NCBI GenBank assembly: GCA_003506995.1
Contig: DNXB01000287.1
Coordinates: 1-13,668 of the forward strand
Direction of reading: 5' to 3'
Origin: Verrucomicrobiales bacterium
GTDB lineage: Bacteria; Verrucomicrobiota; Verrucomicrobiia; Verrucomicrobiales; Verrucomicrobiaceae
DNA: 13,668 bases
Shown here: one piece after another, positions 8,003-13,668 of the stretch
Position numbering within the stretch: position 1 is the stretch's first letter
Layout of the letters: each line of letters opens with the position of its first letter
Made by a program: the position numbers and the translations under genes
The notes under the pieces: generated by a model
The model's database searches: none
Seen by the model: only the letters and a program-made list of their open reading frames with translations
What the model was told of the DNA's origin: nothing

Positions 8003-9168
8003 TGAGTCTGGCGTGGAAAGCATGGCTCGGCCAATGCCTGGTCATCTCCGCGCTGGCGGCTGACCAGCCTGCGGGGCTTTCCCTGCGCTGGATCACGCTT
8101 GATCCCGGACAGCCGTTCATGGTCCGGGTGGAGTGCGCCGGTCTGGATGCTAGGCTGGCGAGGCCGGAGTGGACGCTGAAGGAATGGCAAAAGCTGATGC
8201 CGGTGCATGCCGATCAGGCGGAGATGGCGGTGGATGTAAATCTGCCGCCCATGGCCGGACAATACGAGTGGCGGGAGAGCCGCGTGGTTTTCACGCCTTT
8301 GTTTCCCTTGCAGCCTGAGGTTCGCTATCGGGCAGTCTTTCGCCCGGAGGCATTGCCGGGTGGAGGTCCTGCGGGGGCGAAGGTGATCAGCGCCATCCAT
8401 CGTCTGGAGAAGCCCGTTCCTGGAGCGGCGACACGAGTGATACATGTGTCTCCAGAAGCCGCCTCGCTGCCGGAGAACACGCTGAAGTTTTACCTGCACT
8501 TCTCCGCGCCCATGAGCGGCGGCGGCATCTACCAGCATGTCCGGCTGCGGAAAGAGGGCGGCGAGGTGGTGCATGAGCCGTTTTTGGAGATCGACCAGGA
8601 GATGTGGAATCACGGCATGACGCGGCTGACCTTGTTCATCGATCCCGGTCGCATCAAGCAGGGCCTGGCTCCGCGTGCGGATCTCGGCACGGCTTTGCAG
8701 GAGGGGCGGCAATACACTCTGGAGATTGATGCCGACTGGCCGGATGCGAAGGGACAACCTTTGAAGACAGGCCATCAAAAGACCTTCAAGGTCGGTCCGC
8801 CAGATCGTGGATGCCCCGAACCCAAGGATTGGACTTTCCAGGCACCTGCCGCAGGATCGCGAGAGGCATTGAAGGTGCTCTTTGATGAAGCTCTGGACGA
8901 GGCGCTGGCGCTGCGGCTGCTGAGCATCGTCAGCCAGCAAGGGGCTAAAATCGAAGGCAGCGCGAGTCTTGCTAACGAAGGCCGCGAATGGCGCTTCACC
9001 CCGAAGGAGCCTTGGCTGGCAGGCACCCACCAACTGGAAGTGCCGGACATTTTGGAGGATCTGGCCGGCAACAGCGTGGGCAGGCCCTTTGAGGTGGATG
9101 TCTTCACGAGTGTGCAGCCGCCCGGCAAGTCCGCCACGGAACGTCTGTCGTTTGAGGTGCGCGAATGA
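8002..9168 (+). CDS. Exported protein with two Big_5-like Ig domains
   Basis: The frame is open from 7900, but the start is placed at the ATG at 8002, which overlaps the previous stop by one base (TGATG) and begins a signal peptide (MSLAWKAWLG..., likely cleaved after ALA near residue 19). This gives 388 residues. Residues about 145-275 resemble a bacterial Ig-like Big_5 domain ('VIHVSPEAASLPENTLKFYL' then 'HFSAPMS'). Residues about 276-372 resemble a second one, ending in the typical 'LEVPDILEDLAGNSVGRPFEV'. The N-terminal 140 residues are beta-rich and not recognised. There is no catalytic motif and no obvious anchor. Tight coupling to the SHD1/propeller gene suggests the two products work together in the periplasm or at the surface (inference). 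The gene converges with tatD, leaving 63 nt. Confidence 0.88.
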   Translation: MSLAWKAWLGQCLVISALAADQPAGLSLRWITLDPGQPFMVRVECAGLDARLARPEWTLKEWQKLMPVHADQAEMAVDVNLPPMAGQYEWRESRVVFTPLFPLQPEVRYRAVFRPEALPGGGPAGAKVISAIHRLEKPVPGAATRVIHVSPEAASLPENTLKFYLHFSAPMSGGGIYQHVRLRKEGGEVVHEPFLEIDQEMWNHGMTRLTLFIDPGRIKQGLAPRADLGTALQEGRQYTLEIDADWPDAKGQPLKTGHQKTFKVGPPDRGCPEPKDWTFQAPAAGSREALKVLFDEALDEALALRLLSIVSQQGAKIEGSASLANEGREWRFTPKEPWLAGTHQLEVPDILEDLAGNSVGRPFEVDVFTSVQPPGKSATERLSFEVRE

Positions 9169-9229
9169 TGGTCTGAAGCTCAGACAACGCTGACTCGCTC
9201 CAGGGGGATGGATGTCTCAGCCGGTGCGG

Positions 9230-9262
9230 GATCACTCCCAGCCACGGAAGAAAGCAAGCGCG
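9230..9262 (-). repeat. 33-bp direct repeat, right copy (3' end of intact tatD)
   Basis: This copy is the native one. It contains the last nine codons of tatD (ALAFFRGWE), the TGA and two bases beyond. It matches 6561-6593 at 31 of 33 positions in direct orientation, 2,669 bp apart. The coding context fits the TatD family, whose C termini carry a related 'NA...F' ending. Confidence 0.85.
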
Positions 9263-10023
9263 TTGCGGGTCGTGTCCGCCGCCACCTGCTCAACCGATTC
9301 GCCGCGCAGTGCGGCGATGGCACGCGCCGTGTCCGCCACATAGGCCGGTTCGCAGCGTTTGCCGCGATACGGCACCGGCGCGAGGTAGGGCGCGTCGGTT
9401 TCGATCATATAGCCGTCCGCAGGGACCACACGGGCCGTTTCGGCGATGACTCCGGCGTTTTTGAAGCTGACGATACCGGTGAAGGAAATGAGATGGCCGA
9501 GCTTTAGCAGCGGTGCCGCCTGCTCCATCGTGCCGGTGAAGCAGTGAAACACGCCTCGCAGTCGGTCGCTGAATGGCAGCACGAGCGCGGTCAGATCATC
9601 CCAGCTCTCGCGATTGTGCAGAATGACGTTCAGCTTCAATTCAGCCGCGAGTTCAAGCTGCGCGGTGAGCACCTTGGCTTGATGCGCTTTCCATGCATCG
9701 AGTGTGAAGCCCTCGGGCGGCGCATGAAAGTAATCGAGACCGATCTCGCCGATGGCGCAGACTTTTGGATGCCTCGCGAGATCACGCAGCTCGTCGAGCC
9801 AGCCTTCTCCGCTCACCGAATCGGCATCGCAGGGATGAATGCCGACCGCGACACGCACATCCGGCTCGTGTTCGGCGAGGGCGAGCAGCTTGCGGGCGTT
9901 TTCGAGGTCCGTGGCCGGCGCGACCATGCGCGTGATGCCTGCGGCACGGGCGCGTTCCAGAACGGCGGGCAGATCGTGGTCGAACTGCCGGCTGCCGAGA
10001 TGCGTGTGAGTGTCAAAAAACAT
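9232..10023 (-). CDS. tatD: TatD family metal-dependent hydrolase (putative DNase)
   Basis: The protein has 263 residues, the usual length for the family. It is a TIM-barrel amidohydrolase-like nuclease of the cytoplasm. The family's metal ligands are all visible: H6 and H8 in 'DTHTHLG', E93 in 'IGEIGLDY', H136 in 'VILHNRES', H160 in 'VFHCFTG' and D210 in 'IETDAPYL'. 'VGIHP' (60-64) and 'PYRGKRCEP' (218-226) are further family signatures. E. coli members act as 3'-5' DNases, with roles reported in DNA repair and DNA degradation. The exact paralog (TatD, YcfH or YjjV type) cannot be fixed here, so the symbol is generic. The 3' end of the gene is duplicated at 6561-6593. The gene is divergent from the HEAT-like protein gene at 10123. 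Confidence 0.96.
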   Translation of the reverse strand: MFFDTHTHLGSRQFDHDLPAVLERARAAGITRMVAPATDLENARKLLALAEHEPDVRVAVGIHPCDADSVSGEGWLDELRDLARHPKVCAIGEIGLDYFHAPPEGFTLDAWKAHQAKVLTAQLELAAELKLNVILHNRESWDDLTALVLPFSDRLRGVFHCFTGTMEQAAPLLKLGHLISFTGIVSFKNAGVIAETARVVPADGYMIETDAPYLAPVPYRGKRCEPAYVADTARAIAALRGESVEQVAADTTRNALAFFRGWE

Positions 10024-10052
10024 GCCCGGCGCATTCGCATGCGGCGTTCAAG

Positions 10053-10058
10053 TGTCAA
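10053..10058 (-). promoter_or_regulatory. Possible -35 box for tatD
   Basis: On the - strand this reads TTGACA, the sigma-70 -35 consensus, 30 nt before the tatD ATG. The sequence 16-18 nt downstream (AATGCG and neighbours) is a poor -10 box, so the promoter call is weak. Confidence 0.2.
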
Positions 10059-10122
10059 GCGCTGGCCATATTGAGGAGGGTTGCGGTCCAATAAACGAGG
10101 CTCCAAGACCGTTACAGAAGGC

Positions 10123-10821
10123 ATGAACAAAGACCTGGTCATCACTGCGGTGTTTGTCGTGGCGGTCGTGAGCATCGCCCTCGGATGGAGGAGTCAGCCG
10201 CCCATGACGATGCATGCGGAATGGACGCAAATTCTCCACGATCTACGGCATGAGTGTGATCCGGCCAATCCAGAGGCGGATTATAGTTGGAATCAAAGAA
10301 GCATGCCCACCGAGCGGAAGCGTGAGGCGATCATCCAGCGCTGTCGCGGTCTTGGCGCGAAACTTCTGCCGAAGGTACGGGGTGTGCTGGAATTTGAGCA
10401 GGATGACGAGGTGCGCGGCATGCTGACCGTGATCGAGGCGGCGCTGGGGGATTCGACCGCCTGTGTCCTTGCGGCCAAGGAGATGGTTTGGTCAGACTTT
10501 CCTGCCCTGAAGATCAGCGCGGCGCGGACTCTGCGCCGTCTTCACGATCCGCAGACGATTCCCTGGTTCAGAATCGCGCTGAAGGACGGCCATTTCATCG
10601 TGAATGGCGGCTGTGGCAGTTACCGGGAGCTGTTTTTCCCAGTGCGAACCCTCGCGCAAATCGCGCTGCGAGAAATGGGAGTCGAACCTCTGGATGCGGG
10701 GGAAATCTACCGACGCACGAAGATCGAGGTATTGACCAAGGAGATCGCCCAGGAGAAATCTGAAGATATGAAGCTGATCAAAACGGAAATGCTTCGTATT
10801 CTGCTTCGACAGAGAGACTGA
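10123..10821 (+). CDS. Membrane-anchored HEAT-like protein of unknown function
   Basis: The start is placed at the ATG at 10123, giving 232 residues. A TTG at 10081 is in frame but adds a charged leader before the hydrophobic segment and is not favoured. Residues about 5-21 (LVITAVFVVAVVSIALG) form a single membrane segment or uncleaved signal. The rest is mostly helical and contains a stretch like HEAT/armadillo repeats ('FPALKISAARTLRRLHDP', then 'QTIPWFRIALKDGHF'), with a Lys/Glu-rich C-terminal helix. HEAT-like repeats usually bind other proteins, and no enzyme motif is seen. Its neighbours are on the opposite strand on both sides, so it is probably monocistronic. I do not recognise a named family. 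Confidence 0.8.
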   Translation: MNKDLVITAVFVVAVVSIALGWRSQPPMTMHAEWTQILHDLRHECDPANPEADYSWNQRSMPTERKREAIIQRCRGLGAKLLPKVRGVLEFEQDDEVRGMLTVIEAALGDSTACVLAAKEMVWSDFPALKISAARTLRRLHDPQTIPWFRIALKDGHFIVNGGCGSYRELFFPVRTLAQIALREMGVEPLDAGEIYRRTKIEVLTKEIAQEKSEDMKLIKTEMLRILLRQRD

Positions 10822-10838
10822 GGCAGTCGAGCTGCGGG

Positions 10839-11465
10839 CTAAACGTTCGCGTAATCGCGCATCGTGTTCAGCATGATCACCACGGAGCAGGCGCCAGCGT
10901 CTGGGAAGCCGATGCAGGCTTCACCGAGCGTTTTGGCGCGCCCGAACTGGGCGATCATGGCCTTGCTGGCTTCTTTGCCTGCTTCAGCGGCGGCTGCGAC
11001 GGCGGTCAATGCTGCCGGAAGCGGCAGAGTGATGGATTCGCGGGCTTTCGCCGCAGCGGGAGCCACGGCGTCGATCATCGTTTTGTCACCAGGCTTGGCA
11101 CCACCGCGTTTCATGACGCCTTCGAGCGCGGCTTCGAGAAGAAGGGCAAGACCTTCGGAAGCGAAGGCATCACGTCCCGTGAGAGCTTTGCCTCCGGCGC
11201 GGAAAACGGTGCCGAAGATGGCTCCTGAGGCACCGCCCATGCTCGTCATCATGGCCGTGCCGGTGGTGACGAAGACCTGCTCGATGCTGGAAGGTTCCAT
11301 CGGCTCAAGCTGGGCTTTCACGGCCTCCATGCCGCGTTTCATGCCGAGGCCGTGGTCGCCGTCACCGAGATCGCGGTCGGCTTGGGAGAGCATGGGTTCG
11401 GCTTCGATGATGGCGTCGGCGACGCGCAGCATCATGAGGCGGACTTGGTTGGGAGAGAGTTCCAT
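10839..11465 (-). CDS. Stand-alone DhaL-type dihydroxyacetone kinase subunit
   Basis: The protein has 208 residues, typical for DhaL, the nucleotide-binding half of dihydroxyacetone kinases. The magnesium/nucleotide signature 'DRDLGDGDHGLGMKRG' has the family's Asp triad at D30, D35 and D37. 'TSMGGASGAIFG' (74-85) and 'GDKTMIDA' (126-133) are further family motifs. The start is the ATG at 11463-11465. A longer frame to 11534 is rejected because its extra 23 residues are translated from the octamer repeat. DhaL normally works with DhaK, which binds the ketose covalently, and accepts phosphate from ATP or from DhaM. Neither partner is in the window. It sits 99 nt downstream of the LsrF-like gene on the same strand and may be cotranscribed with it. 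A role in phosphorylating a small ketose is inferred. Confidence 0.9.
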   Translation of the reverse strand: MELSPNQVRLMMLRVADAIIEAEPMLSQADRDLGDGDHGLGMKRGMEAVKAQLEPMEPSSIEQVFVTTGTAMMTSMGGASGAIFGTVFRAGGKALTGRDAFASEGLALLLEAALEGVMKRGGAKPGDKTMIDAVAPAAAKARESITLPLPAALTAVAAAAEAGKEASKAMIAQFGRAKTLGEACIGFPDAGACSVVIMLNTMRDYANV

Positions 11466-11473
11466 GGTAGTCG

Positions 11474-11554
11474 GGAGATGGAGAAATGGAGAAATGGAGT
11501 GGTGGAGAATTGGAGTGATTGATTGGAGCAACACTCCATTACTCCATCACCCCA
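11474..11554. repeat. Octamer tandem repeat with inverted half, potential hairpin
   Basis: TGGAG recurs exactly every 8 nt at 11479, 11487, 11495, 11503 and 11511, then once more at 11524. The inverse CTCCA (CCCCA in the last unit) recurs every 8 nt at 11534, 11542 and 11550. The halves face each other: 11495-11515 can pair with 11534-11554 at 17 of 21 positions, and TGGAG-CAACA-CTCCA forms a tight inner stem. It lies between the LsrF-like gene and the DhaL gene and would be in their shared transcript. It is not a CRISPR array, because the units are only 8 nt with 3-nt variable parts. Confidence 0.8.
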
Positions 11555-11564
11555 TCGCACAGGC

Positions 11565-12521
11565 TTACTTCTTGCCCTTGAGGTCGTTGAACATCGCGAA
11601 GCCCTGCTCGGCGGTGAGGCCGCCGTGGACCACGCCTTGCACGGCCTGCATCATGGCGACCGGAGCATCGCTCTGGAAGATGTTGCGGCCCATATCGACG
11701 CCGCTCGCGCCTTGCGCGATGGCGTTGGCGCACATCTGAAGGGCTTCGAGTTCGGGCAGCTTCTTGCCACCGGCGATCACGATCGGCACCGGGCAGCAGC
11801 TCGTCACGGTGTCGAACTCGGTGTCGGTGTAGTAGCACTTCACCACGTTCGCGCCGAGTTCGGCCATGATGCGTGTCGCGAGGCGGAAATACTCCGGCGT
11901 GCGGGCCATCGCACGACCCACGGCGGTCACGCCCATCACGGCGATGCCGTAACGAGAGGCCGCATCGACGAGGTCGGTGAGGTTCTTCAAGGACTGGCGC
12001 TCGTAAGCGCTGCCGATGAAGACCTGCACGGCGAGTACGCTGGCATTGAGACGGATGGCTTCCTCGATGTTGAGCGCGGTGCTTTCGTTGGAGAGCGGTT
12101 CAAAGCCAGGGCGGCCGAACTTGGCCTTCTTGCCGTCGATCTCGCCTTCCCATTCTTCCATGGGGCTGATCATCGAGGTGCCGCCGGAGGCACGCAGCGC
12201 GATGGCTTTCGTGGTGGAGGCCGGAATCACGGAACGCTGGATGCCACGAGTGAGCATGAGGCAGTCCGCATACGGGGCGAGAGGCAGGATGGTCTGATCG
12301 ACGCGCTCCAGGCCAGTGGTCGGGCCTTGGAAGTAGCCGTGGTCGAAGGCGAGCATAACGGTGCGGCCGTCCTTGGGGTTGAAGACCTTGGCGAGGCGGT
12401 TTTTGAGGCCCCAGTCATACTGGTGGCAGCCCTTGAGGAAGAACCCTGGGGCCTCCTGGGGGATGTGGGTGAAGAATTCCTTTTCCTTCTTGTCTGCTGC
12501 GCTGGTTTGGATGTCGGCCAT
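11565..12521 (-). CDS. lsrF: LsrF-like class I aldolase/thiolase
   Basis: The protein has 318 residues from the ATG at 12519-12521. A longer open frame to 13175 is antisense to the AraC gene and rejected. It closely resembles E. coli LsrF, the thiolase that ends autoinducer-2 breakdown by transferring the acetyl group of 3-hydroxy-5-phosphonooxypentane-2,4-dione to CoA. Shared blocks include 'LKGCHQYDWGL' (29-39), 'TVMLAFDHGYFQGPTTGLER' (54-73), 'VPIVIAGGKKLPE' (245-257) and 'GASGVDMGRNIFQSDAPVAM' (271-290). K228 in 'ANVVKCYY' is the likely Schiff-base lysine. It differs by an insertion of about 22 residues at 117-140. No lsrA, B, C, D, K or G is present, so the true substrate may be another phosphorylated ketose. 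It lies upstream of the DhaL gene and is divergent from the AraC-type regulator gene. Confidence 0.88.
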   Translation of the reverse strand: MADIQTSAADKKEKEFFTHIPQEAPGFFLKGCHQYDWGLKNRLAKVFNPKDGRTVMLAFDHGYFQGPTTGLERVDQTILPLAPYADCLMLTRGIQRSVIPASTTKAIALRASGGTSMISPMEEWEGEIDGKKAKFGRPGFEPLSNESTALNIEEAIRLNASVLAVQVFIGSAYERQSLKNLTDLVDAASRYGIAVMGVTAVGRAMARTPEYFRLATRIMAELGANVVKCYYTDTEFDTVTSCCPVPIVIAGGKKLPELEALQMCANAIAQGASGVDMGRNIFQSDAPVAMMQAVQGVVHGGLTAEQGFAMFNDLKGKK

Positions 12522-12614
12522 GGTCGTGGGTGGGTTGGAATTGAGTTTTGACCCATAATCAGGCGCGTCTTGCCATCCATGCCTGCTTCGGCCAGAGTTG
12601 TGTCGGATTTTGCA
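12522..12614. promoter_or_regulatory. Divergent promoter region between the LsrF-like and AraC genes
   Basis: These 93 nt separate the two divergent starts and must hold at least the promoter of the LsrF-like gene. TTGACC at 12548-12553 (+ strand) resembles a -35 box but lacks a good -10 partner. I see no strong Shine-Dalgarno sequence and no clear pair of direct repeats that would mark an AraC-type binding site. Confidence 0.4.
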
Positions 12615-13451
12615 ATGACCATGAAACCCGAGACCTCGATCCTCAGCCTTGTGCCGTCCGGTTCCGCGCATCGGGTGCATGGCAACCGCTCGGTGGCGCT
12701 GCCGGGTGTCATGGTGGACATCCTGACCACGCGTAAAATCGAGCTGCAGCAGTGGGAGCTGCGGCGGCTGAACGATCCCTACTGGCGGCTTTACTGGCCG
12801 ATGAACGAGGGCGGCATCGTCGAGATCGACGGGGCGCGGACGCTTTTGAAAACGGGGCATGTGTATCTGATCCCGCCACACACGACTTTCAGCACCACCA
12901 CCATCCGCCCCTTCACCAAGTGGTACGCGCATTTCAACCTGGGACCGGCGGCGGACCGTGCCGCGCCGGGCATTCACCGTTTTCCCACCACCGCGCACAT
13001 GCGCAGCCTGCTCAACAGCCTGGTTCGTCTGGGCAAACGGCAGGAGGAGGCGCGCTTTCCGTGGTGCGCGATCCAGCTCGTGACCGAGGCGGTGCAATGC
13101 CTGCCTGAAAGCGTCTGGGAAAAGCAGCGGCTCGACGCACGGGTGCAAAAGGCGATGGACTTCATGCACCAGCATCTGGGATTGAAGCTAAGCGCCGAGC
13201 AAGTGGCCCGGCATGCCGGGTTGAGTGTTCGAAATTTGAACCATCTGTTTCAGCAAGAGCTGCAGCAGCCGCCGATGCGTGTGCTGCTGGATTATCGTCT
13301 GGATGAGGCGTGCCGCCTGCTGCGTCACACGGCGGAAAGTATCGAGGCGATCGCGGAACAGTGCGGCCTGGTGAACCGCCACTACTTCAGCCGCATGCTG
13401 CGGCAGTATCGCAGCACTTCGCCGGCGGCGTATCGCGAGGAGAGCCTTTGA
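12615..13451 (+). CDS. AraC-family transcriptional regulator
   Basis: The frame is open from a TTG at 12570, with ATGs at 12579, 12615 and 12621. The start is put at 12615 (278 residues), although 12621 is nearly as good. Residues about 25-120 look like a cupin-type sensor: 'GARTLLKTGHVYLIPPHTTF' is the usual 'L..G.v.liPp' strand of AraC N-terminal domains and suggests a small-molecule, often sugar, ligand. The C terminus has the two AraC helix-turn-helix units, about 193-214 ('SAEQVARHAGLSVRNLNHLF') and 242-273 ('SIEAIAEQCGLVNRHYFSRM', then 'SPAAYR'). Divergent placement next to the LsrF-like and DhaL genes suggests it controls them (inference). It converges with rpoN, leaving 16 nt. Confidence 0.93.
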   Translation: MTMKPETSILSLVPSGSAHRVHGNRSVALPGVMVDILTTRKIELQQWELRRLNDPYWRLYWPMNEGGIVEIDGARTLLKTGHVYLIPPHTTFSTTTIRPFTKWYAHFNLGPAADRAAPGIHRFPTTAHMRSLLNSLVRLGKRQEEARFPWCAIQLVTEAVQCLPESVWEKQRLDARVQKAMDFMHQHLGLKLSAEQVARHAGLSVRNLNHLFQQELQQPPMRVLLDYRLDEACRLLRHTAESIEAIAEQCGLVNRHYFSRMLRQYRSTSPAAYREESL

Positions 13452-13467
13452 TTTTAGGCGAGGTCGT

Positions 13468-13668
13468 TCAGGAGAACGATTTGCGCAGGTGGCTGGGCAG
13501 GATGCCGAGCGCCTCGCGATATTTCGCGACGGTGCGGCGGGCGACTTTGATGCCCTGCTTGTCGAGCAGCTTGGCGAGCTTGTCGTCACTGAGCGGCTTG
13601 TGCTTGGCCTCGGTCTTGATGAGGTCGGAGATGGCGTTTTTGACGCTGGTGTTGCTCAAATCGTCGCC
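13468..13668 (-). CDS. rpoN: RNA polymerase sigma-54 factor, C-terminal end (partial)
   Basis: Only the last 66 codons are in the window, and the frame is open through the right edge. The RpoN box ARRTVAKYRE, which reads the -24 promoter element, is present in full. The preceding 'KPLSDDKLAKLLDKQGIKV' and following 'ALGILPSHLRKSF' match the sigma-54 DNA-binding domain, so the identification is safe despite the truncation. Sigma-54 directs transcription that depends on AAA+ enhancer-binding proteins, and no such activator gene is in the window. The TTG at 13657-13659 is an internal Leu codon, not a start. Confidence 0.96.
   Translation of the reverse strand, partial: GDDLSNTSVKNAISDLIKTEAKHKPLSDDKLAKLLDKQGIKVARRTVAKYREALGILPSHLRKSFS

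Noticed and set aside
7936..9033. 365-residue - strand open frame
   Set aside because: It lies opposite the end of the SHD1 gene and the Ig-like gene, is rich in Arg, His and Gln, and looks like an antisense shadow.
11466..11534. N-terminal extension of the DhaL protein
   Set aside because: The added residues are the translated octamer repeat (Ser/Pro/His/Leu-rich), and DhaL homology starts at the ATG at 11465.
11474..11554. CRISPR array
   Set aside because: The units are 8 nt long with 3-nt variable parts, there are no spacers of CRISPR length, and no cas gene is nearby.
11565..13175. 536-residue open frame extending the LsrF-like gene upstream
   Set aside because: The extra 218 codons are antisense to the AraC gene and show no family similarity. 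The LsrF match begins just after the ATG at 12521.

Overview
The window looks like chromosomal DNA of a GC-rich member of the Verrucomicrobiota, close to Prosthecobacter and its relatives. This is inferred from gene content, since no rRNA is present. The pointers are secreted SHD1-domain and Big_5-type Ig-like proteins, a DUF6807 protein beside a secreted FAD-dependent oxidoreductase with a golvesin-type tail, weak or absent Shine-Dalgarno sequences, and an intergenic array of TGGAGNNN octamers. No tRNA, rRNA, CRISPR array, transposase or integrase was found.

Layout. (1) Positions 1-3433, + strand: the 3' part of an unrecognised gene, coupled by an ATGA overlap to a 788-residue exported protein with carboxypeptidase-regulatory-like domains, a Gln/Met-rich coiled coil and a small C-terminal beta domain. 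(2) Positions 3453-6515, - strand: a probable two-gene operon for an exported DUF6807 protein and an exported FAD-dependent oxidoreductase, a pairing that suggests carbohydrate or glycan breakdown. (3) Positions 6516-6757: a divergent regulatory region with a 16-bp operator-like palindrome and a plausible promoter. (4) Positions 6758-9168, + strand: two overlapping genes for an SHD1-domain protein with a propeller-like body and a protein with two Ig-like domains. (5) tatD on the - strand, then a small membrane-anchored protein of unknown function on the + strand. (6) Positions 10839-12521, - strand: a stand-alone DhaL-type kinase subunit and a close LsrF-like aldolase/thiolase, separated by an octamer-repeat hairpin and divergent from an AraC-family regulator that probably controls them. 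(7) The 3' end of rpoN (sigma-54), convergent with the AraC gene and running off the right edge.

The most unexpected signal is a 33-bp direct repeat with 31 identities at 6561-6593 and 9230-9262. It is the 3' end of tatD including its stop codon, and it brackets exactly the two-gene SHD1/Ig-like segment. The arrangement resembles the attL/attR scar of an insertion at the end of tatD. Without the segment, tatD, the DUF6807 gene and the FAD oxidoreductase gene would be contiguous on one strand. The second system worth attention is the AraC / LsrF-like / DhaL module, which lacks both DhaK and the rest of an Lsr system, so its substrate is open.
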